Source: Lathyrus oleraceus
Lineage: Eukaryota; Streptophyta; Magnoliopsida; Fabales; Fabaceae
Reading direction: 5' to 3'
Length of the DNA: 64,000 nucleotides
Assembly: GCF_024323335.1 (NCBI RefSeq)
Contig: NC_066584.1
Span: forward strand, 432,165,408 to 432,229,407
Numbering within the stretch: the stretch's first letter is position 1; each line of letters opens with the position of its first letter. Shown here one piece after another: positions 46,497-56,830 of the stretch. Below the pieces are notes generated by a model. The model had not been told where the DNA came from, did not search any database, and saw only the letters and a list, made by a program, of their open reading frames with translations. The translations under genes and the position numbers were made by a program.

Positions 46497-47068
46497 GAGG
46501 AGGCAAAATTTCTGGTGCAGACTCGTCCGATGCCAGCTGCTAGTATTGCTCATCGGGGAGGATATATAGATTCACAAAAAGAGGAAGGTCCTGCTCCCCT
46601 GCTATGGAGATTTTCAGACTTCTTGAAATGGACAGAGTTCACTCATTGCAGAAGTTACACCCTGCTAAAGTGGAAGTCTCTAATTTGATATCTCCTTTGG
46701 AAAATGTTTGCTTATCCAAAGTGCAATTCAACCCTGTCAAGAAAAAGATGAATAATTTCAAAAAAAAGTTGAAGTCTTTGAGAAGTACTTTGAGTCATAT
46801 TACAGAAACTAATGATGAGGTAAAATCAAATGAGACATCAGAGACTATAAGCAACAAGACTCATCAGAAATATTTGCTGAATGACTTGTCGAACACCGGA
46901 AAGCATTCTGATATTAGTTCTGAGTTTATCAACAGAGAAACCAAGTATTCGGGCATAGCATCTTCGCCGGTTCACCTGCGTGGTAATCTCAAGTTGGAAA
47001 GCAAACAACATGATACCCCTTCATCAATCCACACCATGAGATGTACCTCAACATGGCTCCCATCATGA
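46497..47068 (+). pseudogene. Unidentified host-like coding fragment
   Basis: Directly after the PWD piece, two overlapping frames read EEAKFLVQTRPMPAASIAHR with a KEEGPAPLL block and then, after a one-base shift near 46604, MEIFRLLEMDRVHSLQKLHP, NPVKKKMNNFKKKLKSLRS and on to 47068. The second frame stays open for 154 codons and is basic, then Ser/Thr-rich, like a disordered part of a nuclear protein. I do not recognise the gene. Its position and orientation fit the other captured pieces. Confidence 0.45.
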
Positions 47069-47388
47069 CTTGTACTACAACAATGCCATTTTATGTGTTG
47101 TGCTGCACCAACTGAACCTGCAAAAACACATGCAACACACTTGCTCTAATGCTATGAATCAAATGCAACACAAAACCTGTTGCCACTTGAGTGAGTTCCT
47201 AAATCCTGCTAACAAGGCAACTGGAAACCATCTTCATACCTGTAGCTGGCATCACCAATAGCACGACAATTCAGCATCTTAATTACAAGAGACCGAAACA
47301 GAAAAAGGAAAGAAATTTGGTTAAGGAATTTTACCAAACATTTGGTGTGCGAGTTGCAAAGTGGCTGATACGACACCAATTCTCCAAA
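47069..47388. other. Unassigned linker in the cassette
   Basis: About 320 bp between recognisable pieces. The minus strand has a short open stretch, VIKMLNCRAIGDASYRYEDG, that may be another gene fragment, but I cannot place it. Nothing else is evident. Confidence 0.3.
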
Positions 47389-47840
47389 AATTCTCCTACC
47401 ACTATGAGATGTTCTCATTGCAAAGCCGTTGGATACTGTTACGTGTCTCCAGACTTCTCTAGTTGTTATTCATTTACACAAGCATGCTTTCTTGTAGTTC
47501 GGGTAAGCGTCAAATTAGTCACTGGAGGCAAGGTCACAAGGACGAATGTTGTTCTTTGATTACCACCACCAGGGAGGTCGACGGCGGAAATATTACCTGC
47601 AGAGCGTCGGTAGCAGAAACACAGTTTGGTCTTCATGAAATCAAAGGAAAATATGTTGAATCTTACGATGCTGCAAGAAAATCGTTTGGTGATAACTGTC
47701 ATGCCACATTTACGAAACCTGTCTGTAATGATACGTGCATAGCTTCAACGGACAGTGATGAAAATGAAACTGTGTTGCCCCCCTCATCACGCTTGGAATC
47801 GAAAAGTCCTGTCAATATTGAAGTTAGGAATTCAAGTTCA
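47389..47840 (+). pseudogene. Ubiquitin-specific protease (UBP15-19 group) MYND zinc-finger fragment
   Basis: The piece opens SPTTMRCSHCKAVGYC and, after an interruption, continues SGKRQISHWRQGHKDEC. Together these form the N-terminal MYND zinc finger that marks the plant UBP15-19 deubiquitinases. The Cys normally found after SGK is Arg here, so a zinc ligand is lost. A Ser/Asn-rich tail follows to about 47840. The ubiquitin hydrolase domain is absent. The 58-bp interruption (47440-47498) is pyrimidine-rich and ends in CTTGTAG, so it resembles a shortened intron. That would mean genomic rather than cDNA origin for this piece. Confidence 0.75.
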
Positions 47841-48309
47841 ATGGGTCCTAAGCAATGTTAAATCTGCCACAAAGTTCAGTCCAAGTACAAATGCCCTAAA
47901 TGCTATTTACCTTATTGCTCACTGGCCTGTTTCAAAAAACCACAAAGAACTTCCATGTGTCAATCCAACAAATTCAACACCGAAAACAACTGCTTTGGAA
48001 TCACACGTAGAAAAGCCATCAGTTGTGGAAAATACTGTTTTGGAAGTAGTTGTGGAAAATACTGTTTTGGAAGCAGTTGTAGAAAAACCATTACTTGTTG
48101 ATAAAAGAGGCCAGGTGTTGGACCAATTCCAATTGGAGGCTATAGCTTCTTCTAGTGAGATTCGTGATGCTTTGAATAATAAATCCCTTCAAGAACTAGT
48201 TCGCCGTATTGATTATTCCCCAAATGCTGAGAATGAACTTGATAAAGCTATGGCAGATGAGGCATTTCGCGTGTTCACGGATAAGATTTTATCAACTATC
48301 AACCCCTAA
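47841..48309 (+). pseudogene. ZNHIT3-like HIT zinc-finger protein, nearly full length
   Basis: The piece starts at an ATG (MGPKQC) and ends at a natural-looking stop (TINP, TAA at 48307-48309). It has the HIT zinc finger, CxxC...YKCPKCYLPYCSLACFKK, and a C-terminal helix with VLDQFQLEAIASSSEIRDAL and ADEAFRVFTDKIL, as in plant ZNHIT3 proteins, which help assemble box C/D snoRNPs in animals and yeast. Lesions are a stop at 47859-47861, inside the first CxxC, and a one-base insertion near 47942, both in the zinc finger. The sequence VVENTVLEVVVENTVLEAVVE is a short internal duplication. No intron is seen. Confidence 0.8.
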
Positions 48310-48312
48310 GTG

Positions 48313-48981
48313 CGGAATGAAGAGTTTGCGGACAAAAGTCAGATATGAAACTGAAAATTCCGAAGTTATAGAGTCAGATACAACACAACTTCAGGATATA
48401 CCTTCACAATTGAATGTATACGAGAACCAAAATGTGATCATAGCACAGCATATTCGTGTTCCAGAGACTGATCGCCGCCGGCTGACCTTTGGTACCGTCG
48501 GGATTGCAACGGAACTTGATTCTTTGATGCTTCAACCTCAGTTTCAATTAATAGGAGCTACTGAAAAGTCAAATGGAGAATCCACTACAAGCTTGACTGC
48601 ACCCGCTTCAGAGTTATCCACCAGTAATGTTTCTGGGAGCAAGCAGGTGAATTTAAGTAATGACCATGTTAGAAGTTCCGAGTCCGAATCTTCAGCCTCT
48701 GGTGTTGCTTCTGAGCAACAGTTGCCCGATAACAAAGAATCCTCGAGCTCTCAGAATCTAGACAACTATGCCAATGTTGGATTGGTTCTCTCACCACATC
48801 AGGAGGTTTTGAACTCCCATGCTGCAAACAATGTTACCAAGTCATCCACATCTCGCAGCCAACAGGAAACCAAGTCAAAGAGCACTCTACAGCATTGTAG
48901 GATCAATTTTGAGCCTATCATGAACCTTGTAGAACCGAAACCAATGCTTCAAATTTTTGCTGCAGTAAAAAAATCAAAATA
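48313..48981 (+). pseudogene. GBF-interacting protein 1 (GIP1)-like fragment
   Basis: The frame, open for 669 bp in its main part, contains NVIIAQHIRVPETDRRRLTF, SGSKQVNLSNDHVRSSESES, ASEQQLPDNKESSSSQNLDN and YANVGLV, which I recognise as the central low-complexity region of plant GIP1-like proteins, partners of G-box-binding bZIP factors. The N-terminal UBA-like domain is missing. From about 48786 the frame continues (SPHQEVLNSHAANNVTKSS...) with sequence I cannot assign, possibly yet another piece. It has no internal stop. Confidence is moderate since it rests on recognition of disordered sequence. Confidence 0.68.
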
Positions 48982-49165
48982 ACTCAGTAAGGTGGTAAAA
49001 ATTCACAAGCAACAAAAATGAAACATTTTCACAGAAGAGGTACAAGGTACATGTTACCTTTTTCAGAGCAAACACCAAAATGGGATAGACAACAGAGCAG
49101 CACAAAAAAGAAAGCACTTCCAATTCCATACTCTTTTGATCTCATCCAAACCCTAGCAATGGGAT

Positions 49166-49176
49166 TATAAAAAGGG
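49166..49176 (+). promoter_or_regulatory. TATA box of Ogre2 5' LTR
   Basis: TATAAAAAGGG is followed by an A-rich leader with AACCCTAGAGAACACAGAG. A GTAAGT-type donor sequence (TTTGTAAGTACTTC) lies at about 49317-49330, as seen in R/U5 of related elements. The cassette lies upstream of it, in U3. Confidence 0.65.
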
Positions 49177-49330
49177 AGAAATCAGTGAGGGAAAAAAAAC
49201 CCTAGAGAACACAGAGAGCTGGAGGCGAAAATCTGAGAAGAAACCCTAAAAATCCCAAAATCAATTACCTGGAGGCCAGCTTCTTCGTGTCCTTCACCAC
49301 CACCGCCGTGACACTTTGTAAGTACTTCTC

Positions 49331-50485
49331 TTTCTTTCTTTTTTATCTTTCTCATGTGCTTGCTGTTGAAAATATTGTGAGAGTTGAGAGTGATTGAGAG
49401 GGGTTTGTTGAGAGCGAGAGAGGGATTCGTGTGAGAGATGGAAAGATGCGAGTGAGATGCTGAAGGTTTGAGCTCGTAAGGTGAGAGAGAGTGAGGGAGA
49501 CGAGCTTCTGTTTCCATTTTCTTTTTTTCTTTTTAATTAATTCTTTTATTATTTAATTTATTTCATTTTTAACACAAAAATCAGAAAAATGTGTATGTTT
49601 TTATTTTCTTTTATTATTATTATTTACTTTTTATTTATTTAGCTTATTTTGTTTTTTAACAGAGATAATAAAAACCCATTAAAATGTTTGTTTTGTTTTT
49701 TTATTTATTTATTTTAAATCTGTTAGCCCAGTTCATATATTTATGGTAGTATCCCAATAGCAGATAGTATTGAGTGGCCTAGTGGAGAGAGTTTAGTTGC
49801 ATAATATTAGGTGGAGAGGGTTCGACACTCATGTGAGGTTTTTTTTTGCTTATTATTTGATTTTATCTTCCTTTAGCATTTTTTATCCTCTTAGTATTTT
49901 ATTAATATCTTCTTTTTATGTTTATTATACTCATAGTTTCATTTGTTAATAATGCAAATTTGTATTCTTTTAATTTCATCATTCATTCAAAACCGTTTCC
50001 AAACTATAAAAATCACACTTTTCTCGATTTAATATCGAGCCCATTTTTACACCCTTGTAAGTCGATTGCTTTTTAAGCATCGCCATCAACCTCACATAGC
50101 TTACTCTTGGGCTTTCTTACAATGAGACATGTTCCTTTGCACTTACACTCATACATTGTTTAATGCTTCATTATTTCATTCTTTGAGTATTTGATTCGAT
50201 TATATATTTGTTTATACCTTACTTGTTTGATTAACTGTGGCCTACTTGTATGATGTATGAGGCATATATTTATATTGTTTGATTGCCATGACAACCCCCA
50301 TTCATAACAAATGTATCCCTCTCCCATGAAATGTATAATATTCTTTCATTCTTTATTCATCTGTTAATACAAGAAATAAAATGAACAGCCGATAACCATT
50401 TCAAAACAAGACCAAAACCTCGATCCAACGTCGAGTAATCATTTTTCAAAACCTAACAGAACCAGCACGTATTCATCCACCCTTT
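49331..50485 (+). other. Ogre2 5' LTR, R/U5 region without genes
   Basis: AT-rich sequence with poly-T runs and no recognisable gene. A single copy of the TGTAAGTCGATTGC...GCATCGCCATCAACC unit lies at 50056-50092, ahead of the tandem cluster that starts at 50486. The minus-strand ORF at 49182-49517 is a shadow. Confidence 0.5.
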
Positions 50486-50586
50486 TGTAAGTCGATTGCT
50501 TTATGCATCGCCATCAACCTTGTAAGTCGATTGCTTTGTGCATCGCCATCAACCTTGTAAGTCAATTGCTTCATGCATCGCCATCT
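50486..50586. repeat. Tandem repeat of about 38 bp in Ogre2 LTR
   Basis: Three copies of TTGTAAGTCGATTGCTTT and GCATCGCCATCAACC in a row, with a fourth, isolated one at 50056-50092. Confidence 0.85.
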
Positions 50587-51139
50587 ACCCTTATCCCTAA
50601 CCCTTCTTCTTGCTCCTTGCTCCACTCGTCAACTCTTGTTCCGATTAAGTAGCACCCATTAGATAGAACCCTTTGTATGATAACATAGGTAGAATTCCCA
50701 TATTTCTCTGCATGCTAATATTAGGTAGATGTTCCCATTCGTAAATCCTAACACCTAAGTACATGTTGCATGACAACTCTAGGGCAGAGCTTCCCCACTT
50801 CTAGACCTTTTTGAGCGTCTCCGATCTTGTGGCATGTAGTCCGTTCTATTGCAAAGAGGTAACTGCCTAAGACTCGATTCAGCGAGCTGCGACACCTACT
50901 GCTAGGATGTGAACACATTGCCCACTCTCCTTTGACACAACTGGTGTCCTCCTTTGTAAGTCCATATTCAGATGGCAACCCCCCTGTTAAGGGGAACTAC
51001 ATCGCCCTGATCCTTGTTCCAGACGAGGTATGTAGGCAGGTGGTCGTGCGAGACCACTCCGGGCACCTTTCTTTTCTTTCTTTTTGTGTGTGTGCTTGAC
51101 AGTTATAGGCTCGAGTTCCCGACTCCCTATTAACTTGTT

Positions 51140-51345
51140 TGGTTGTTGTGTGCTTGGAAGCTGATGTAAGACCATCGAGTGGCATTCGGGTTCCAGTGTG
51201 TGTTTGCTTGGTTCGGATGCTGATGTAAGTCCAGTGATTGGCAGTCGGGCTCCACGTTTGCCCTTTTGTGTGTGTTTTGGTTCGGATGCTGATGTAGGTC
51301 CAGTGATTGGCAGTCGGGCTCCATGTTTGCCACCTTTTTTGTGTG
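51140..51345. repeat. Tandem repeat of about 70 bp in Ogre2 LTR
   Basis: Two full copies and a weaker upstream one share GGTTCGGATGCTGATGTAAG, CCAGTGATTGGCAGTCGGGC and TTTGTGTGTG words. The minus-strand frames of 99 and 156 codons over this region come from the repeat and are not genes. Related AGATGAGATACGTAGGCA-GACGCGATGTCTT blocks recur at about 51410, 51617 and 51710. Confidence 0.8.
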
Positions 51346-52061
51346 TAGGTGTCTTGTTTTGTTTGGCGTGCGTGTAGCCGAACTACGGCAACTCTGATTC
51401 TCATGTTCAGATGAGATACGTAGGCACAAGACGCGATGTCTTGCCGAGTTTGACTAACGACTAACAACTAATCCTTGTTTCTTTTCGCCCTCGTTGCGAT
51501 CCTTTCTCTCGCCCTCGTTGCGATCAAGACCTTCCCTTTCTCTTGCCCTAGTTGCAATCGAGACCCTCATTCCCGTAGTTAGTTTGAACTACGTTTTGCT
51601 CTGATTCTCATTCCCGATGAGATACGTAGGCATAAGACGCGATGTCTTAGCGAGCACACTCCTCTTTAACCCATAGGTAGCCGAGCTACGAAGACTCTGA
51701 TTCTCATTCCAGATGAGATACGTATGCAGTGGATGCGATATCTGTGCGAGTCATTTTTCTCTTGACCCTTTTAGTAAATAGTACATTAGATAAACACACA
51801 CCCTTTAGACAAGAACAACAAGAGTGGATCCCGTAGAGTACTACGGATGCGTAGGGGTGCTAATACCTTCCCTTCGCATAATCGACTCCCGAACCCAAGA
51901 TTTGGTTGCGAGACCTTGTCTTTTCCTTTCCTCTTTTTCAGGTTTACTTCGAGCGTTTCCTTTCCCTCCTTTGGGATAAATAACGCACGGTGGCGACTCT
52001 TCTGTCATTTTCTCTCGCCGGTTGTTTCTTCGCGTACCGTATTTTTTCGGGTTGCGACAGT

Positions 52062-52079
52062 TGGCGACTCTGCTGGGGA
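52062..52079 (+). other. Primer-binding site of Ogre2 (tRNA-Arg type)
   Basis: TGGCGACTCTGCTGGGGA lies two bases after the 5' LTR. It is the canonical Ogre-type primer site and is one base different from that of Ogre1. Confidence 0.9.
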
Positions 52080-53268
52080 AATACATTTCCCTAAGCGAGT
52101 CCTTCCTAGCTTTTGTAGGCTTCTTGTTTGTTGGGTGTTTATTCTTTTGTACAGTTATTTATTTTCAGCATTTACCTGCTTTACCTTATTGCATTCATGT
52201 ACATATGTTTGCTGTATCTGCTGCCGTTTATCTGTTTGTTGGGGTGGGGTGTTCTATGAGAGGTAAGCCCATTACCCAGGCTTGAGTGTACACACAGATT
52301 TTAGAGTGGATGTTCATGAGGCTTGCGTGGCATGTTGCTACGTTAAGTCGTTCATGAGACCCACATTCCAGACGAGGTTTCTTTTGGATATATTTTGTCC
52401 TATGGGTGTTCCATAACGACAGATATTCCTTTAGAAATCGTCGACTCTGGTGACCATTTCCCGAGAGCTCAGTCGAGGCCTCTCCTCCGAGACGCGTTTA
52501 TGTTAGCTCTGGTGGGCGCATTCTCGCTGCTCAATCCGAGGACCCCGAGACTGGGAACTTGCTTTAGGATATCCTGTTGAGGGGAGTCAGCAGAGGTCTT
52601 TTATCCCGTAATAATGCCAAACCTTCAGTGGTAAACGTATTATTCTCGACTGAAGGGCTGAAGCTGACAAACTTCTGTTCTTAGAACCTACCAGTGAGGG
52701 GAGGGTTTGATCTCTACAGATACGGTTTCTACCAGTGGTGCTGTGATGGTGACTTTGGTTCAGCCAAATTTATGGACATTTATTTCTGGGACGCTGGAGT
52801 TCTGTCCGTGGTTTATCAGTGGGTTCCGTTTATTTCGGATCCCCGGGTTGAATTTGAAAGTACCTGTTCAGAGGATCTGACTGTCATCCGTTCAGTGGAT
52901 GTTCCTGTGATGATAGTGATCTAATCTCCAGTTCCGTTTATTTCGGAACTCCCCAAGTCGGATTTATGGTGACTTAGTCCCGATGACTGTGACTAGTTCA
53001 GAGAATGGGTCTTCAGATGACTTGGTGGCGCAGTGACTTGCATTCATGCATTTGCATCGCATTCATCTGCATTCAACTCGTGTCTATCCGTACTCAGGGT
53101 CCACTTTTTGATTAAGATTCTGGTTGAGAGATATCCAGATGTCAGAATGTTATTGATGAAAAATTATTTGTCTCTGTGAAACCAAAATCAAAGGAATATT
53201 CCTGGTACGGATAGACATTGCATGCGTGAGTCATACTAACCCATTTGCTGTTTTGTAGGTGTTAACCG
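52080..53268 (+). other. Ogre2 leader; ORF1 absent
   Basis: Ogre1 has its ORF1 in this part of the element; Ogre2 has nothing recognisable. The sequence includes repeated CCGTTTATTTCGGA and TCAGAGGAT-like words. A pyrimidine tract and TTTTGTAG (53251-53258) just before the gag frame resembles a splice acceptor, but no splice is shown. Confidence 0.5.
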
Positions 53269-53322
53269 GTGCGCATAGCTCTTCCATTCAGACATACAGT
53301 CAGACTCAACAAATCCAAGCTG

Positions 53323-54570
53323 ATGGATCTTCCCAACGCCGATATCCTTGAACTGAAAGAGATGATGAGGGGATTGTTCAGTATTGTGCAAGGGCTTGCC
53401 TTGGGACAGAAAGCCATGTCTGAGAGATTGGAAAGGATTGAGAGCTGGATGATCAAGGAGAAAGTTCAGGGAAAGGCTCCATCATCCGATGTAACAAATC
53501 CCTCTGGCTCGGTAGCAAAGAAACTCTCTGACAGTGGTCCGCTCAAAAAGGAGGTTGAGTCAAGTGGTGTGCCGGCAAAGAAAGAATGCAGTAAGGATCG
53601 TTATCATCCTTATGCTGTTGCTGTAACCACTCTTGTTGGTAACTCACCTGTACCCCCGCAACAACCACCACCTCAACAGAAGGCACCGAGAGCTAGGAAC
53701 CAGGTGAAGAGAAAGAAGGAGGATCGTCAGTTTGAGGAGCCACCTGTGACCTACACCCTTCTGTTCAGGAGATTGAGGGATTTGGGGTTAGTCCAGCCAA
53801 GGATTTTGATTCCCATAGCACAACAGAAGAGGCCTGCACACTATGATGAGAATGCCAGTTGTGAATTCCATTCTGAGGCACCTGGGCACAGTGTTGAGGG
53901 TTGTAAAGCTTTCAAGCATGTCGTCCAGGACATGGTGGACTCCAAGACCATCAGCTTGGCCCAGATAATGAGTGGGGATGTCAACCCGGTACCCAGGCAG
54001 GGTCCTGTAAAAGTGAAGATGGTGAAAAAGGTCAAGAAAGGATTGGAGATGACTGAGGAAGATCAGCTAAAGGTTCCCCTGGCTGTGGTTCCAAAACCTC
54101 TGGTGCAGGATGGAGTCTTCCCTGTGGTTGATAATTGTTGTGCAGCCGTTGCCACAGAGGGGTGTGTATTGATGGGAGACACGACCCAGAAGATGAAAGA
54201 AGTAGAAATGGACATTGGAAAACTTGAAATACCCAGTCAAGCAATCGAAACCGTCCAGGTGGAGAGCGCTCTTGTTGTCGAGAAAGAGAAGAAGCTGTCC
54301 ATTTCTTCTTATAAACAAGCTCTAGAGGTGGTGAAGAACCAAGAGGCCCGAGGTTGGGGCAGGATCATCGACATAGTGGTAAAGGCAGACATGTTCGGGA
54401 TTGGTTATCCAGATCAAGAGTCGTCTAGACCAAACAGAGGACGTCGTCCACCGTACATCTTTGTCAGTGCAGGAATGCTGGATTCGGATCATGCTTGTTC
54501 AGTGAGTGAAGAGATCGACTGCGACCGCGAGCTCGAGTTGTGGATAAAGTCGTGCGTACCAGGCAACTAG
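53323..54570 (+). CDS. Ogre2 gag-derived ORF, intact but missing the capsid core
   Basis: I take the ATG at 53323 (MDLPNADILELKEMMRGLF); the frame is open from 53269. The 415-residue product has an N-terminal coiled coil (to about residue 45), a Pro/Gln-rich stretch (PPQQPPPQQ), then the Ogre nucleocapsid-like end with CEFHSEAPGHSVEGC (C-x2-H-x5-H-x4-C, the same spacing as in Ogre1 Gag). The retrotransposon gag capsid core normally found between them is absent. The last part (SYKQALEVVKNQEARGWGRI, FGIGYP, RRPPYIFVSAGML) corresponds to sequence beyond the protease, so protease is also deleted. The frame has no stop, unlike the rest of the element. Confidence 0.72.
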   Translation: MDLPNADILELKEMMRGLFSIVQGLALGQKAMSERLERIESWMIKEKVQGKAPSSDVTNPSGSVAKKLSDSGPLKKEVESSGVPAKKECSKDRYHPYAVAVTTLVGNSPVPPQQPPPQQKAPRARNQVKRKKEDRQFEEPPVTYTLLFRRLRDLGLVQPRILIPIAQQKRPAHYDENASCEFHSEAPGHSVEGCKAFKHVVQDMVDSKTISLAQIMSGDVNPVPRQGPVKVKMVKKVKKGLEMTEEDQLKVPLAVVPKPLVQDGVFPVVDNCCAAVATEGCVLMGDTTQKMKEVEMDIGKLEIPSQAIETVQVESALVVEKEKKLSISSYKQALEVVKNQEARGWGRIIDIVVKADMFGIGYPDQESSRPNRGRRPPYIFVSAGMLDSDHACSVSEEIDCDRELELWIKSCVPGN

Positions 54571-55699
54571 AAGGCCTCCAAAAGCATCACTGTCGCTCAT
54601 CCGGAAGTGTAGTATTTCTGTTTTTAATTCTGTTTGCATGAAAGCCATACGTTTTGCCCGAAACGTACTGGTCCATTGTAAGGGCCATCTCATGTGTTTC
54701 ATTTTGCAACGTTTTGCATCAGTAATAAATGGATGTTTTTGTGATTAAAAGCGGTGTTCCCTGTTTTTCATTTTTTACAGTTTAAAAAAATAAAAAAATG
54801 GCAATGTTTTTCGTTTTCTTTTGAACTTGTCTCGTTCCAACCTCAAAAGTGATTACCCTCCTGATCTCATCGATAACAATTTGGTTACACCTTTGTATGA
54901 CTTCGACAATTCGATCTATCATGCCGAAGGAGAAGGCGAAGAAGATTGTGATTTGTTGGAATTAGCCGGGTCGTTGAAACCAGAGGAGAAGGTGATTCAA
55001 CCGCATGAGGAGTGCTCAGAATTGTTGCTCCAAGCACCGCCGAGGTCAGAAAGCGCATATTGAGGCCGCTTCAGAGGCAAGTCAAGAACAGGATGGTATA
55101 TGTGCGCCTGGTTATATCTAGATGCACCAAGGTAGGATACCAATGTTGTGGAGGCACGAATTACCATGGAGAGAAGACTGTCCTCCAGGGAAGCGGAAAC
55201 CGGTGCTGAAAGATGAGAATGTGTGTGGACTGTCGAGACGTGAGCTGAGCTAATCTGAAAGATGAATTCCCGGTACGTCACAACGAGGTATTGTTTGATT
55301 ATAATGCTCAGTTTATCTTCATGGATGGCTTCTTGGCCGAGACCAGATTGAACTGTTGCCAGATGATATGACGTAAACCATGTCCGTCACACAAGGGGCA
55401 CCTTCTGGTTATAAGGTGATGTCGTTCAGTATCGAGAAGGTCGGTGCCAAGTATCAGAAGTCTAGGGTGACTTTGTTTCATGATATGATTCATTGTGAAA
55501 TCAAATTCCATGTTGATAACATGATGGCAAAGTCCCAAGCAGAAGAGGGGCATCCGGTGGATCAAGTTGTTTGACAGATAGAGATAACTCATACTGTTGA
55601 GTTCGAATTAGCGCACTTATGGAGTGCTGTCCAGCAAGCCGCCGAGGCATGTTGCGAATGAAGGAGGAATCGAGGTCGATCCTGAAAAAAAAAAAAAGA

Positions 55700-55730
<31 letters not shown>

Positions 55731-56830
55731 GAGTAGCAGGAACCTCTGATTCTGATACCTTCCGGGGAAGAAACAACTGTTAATCTGGTACTTGACAGCC
55801 CTCAAGGGGTCTATGAGGTGTATTGGGTCAGCATGACTAGTCTTGTCGAAAAGAGCATGCAATTTACCTAAGCAAAAAGTTTATCGACTGTGAAACAATA
55901 CACTCACTGCTCGAGAAAACTTGATGTACTTTGGCATAGGCTGCTCGCCGATTGAGACAGTGTATGCTGGTTCATACCACCTTGTGGATGTCCAAAATGG
56001 ATCTGATCAGGTATGTGCTTGAGGAGCTAGCATCGAACAGACGGGTTGTGAGAGGGCAAGTGATGTCGACTGAATACGATATTCAGTATACCTCCTAGAA
56101 AGCAACCAAGAGGAGGGTATTGTATGGTTATCTCGCCCAACAGCCAAATGATGATTGTCAACCAAGGAAGTCTGAAGTCCCTGATGAGGACATCTCGAGG
56201 TACTCGAATCGAAAGATTGAGAGTGACCGATCCCGGAGGAGGGGCCTGACCCCGAATCCGAACGGGTTTTGATGTCTGATGGGGAGAGTTTAAAGAGAGT
56301 GAGCTAGTGCTTCCCCGATAACATGTGAACGCACCAATGATAGTGGCTGAGTACGAAGTTGGTATCCTGAGTGTCGTACTTTGGTACGTGCATCTACTGG
56401 GGCAACGCCTTCCTCACGCGGTATGGGATGGAAGTGATATTGCCTGCTGGAGGCTAGATTTCATTGTGAAGAGTCCGGATGGATGAGAAGTTAGAAAAGG
56501 GCGAGCGGATGAGGACTCGGTATAACACATTGAGCCTGATTGAGAAAAGAGGCTGACAGTACTTGTCATGGGGCAGTTGTACCCAGTAAATGAAGCGTGT
56601 TGTTAACCGAGAAATGTGACCTCGTGGGTAGCAGGGAAGAGATGTGGTGTTGAAAAGGATCCTTCCTCCTCAAGACGATCGTGGGGCAAGTGGATAAACA
56701 GTTATGAATGTCCATTCGTGGTCAAGGAGGCTTTCTCTAACAGAGCCTTGTTGTTGACGACCACGGATGATGAGGATTTCCCACACCCTGTGAATGCGGA
56801 CGCAGTTAGAAAATACTTCGTGAAAGAGAC
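54571..56830 (+). pseudogene. Ogre2 pol remnant, heavily deleted
   Basis: Only scattered pieces in shifting frames can be matched to Ogre pol. They are a pre-RT acidic linker near 54880-55010 (YDFDNSIYHAEGEGEEDCDL), an RT palm piece near 55440-55530 (VTLFHDMIHCEIKFHVDNMMAKS, catalytic DD lost), an IEVDPE piece ending in a poly-A tract (55687-55726), RNase H-like pieces at 55860-55915 and 55970-56100, and an integrase end near 56710-56820 (FVVKEAFSNRALLLTTTDDE, VNADAVRKYFV). It makes no enzyme. Confidence 0.75.
55687..55726 (+). repeat. Poly-A tract inside Ogre2 pol remnant
   Basis: About 40 bases of A with one or two G interruptions follow GGTCGATCCTG, in the position where Ogre pol has the codons after the conserved IEVDP motif. 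It produces the poly-F shadows on the minus strand. Confidence 0.9.

Noticed and set aside
50486..50586. CRISPR-like repeats
   Set aside because: The copies are directly adjacent, without unique spacers, in a plant retrotransposon LTR.
50997..51467. Minus-strand ORFs of 99 and 156 codons with repeated WSPTANHWTYISIRT-like units
   Set aside because: They are translations of the ~70-bp tandem repeat in the Ogre2 LTR in two different frames.
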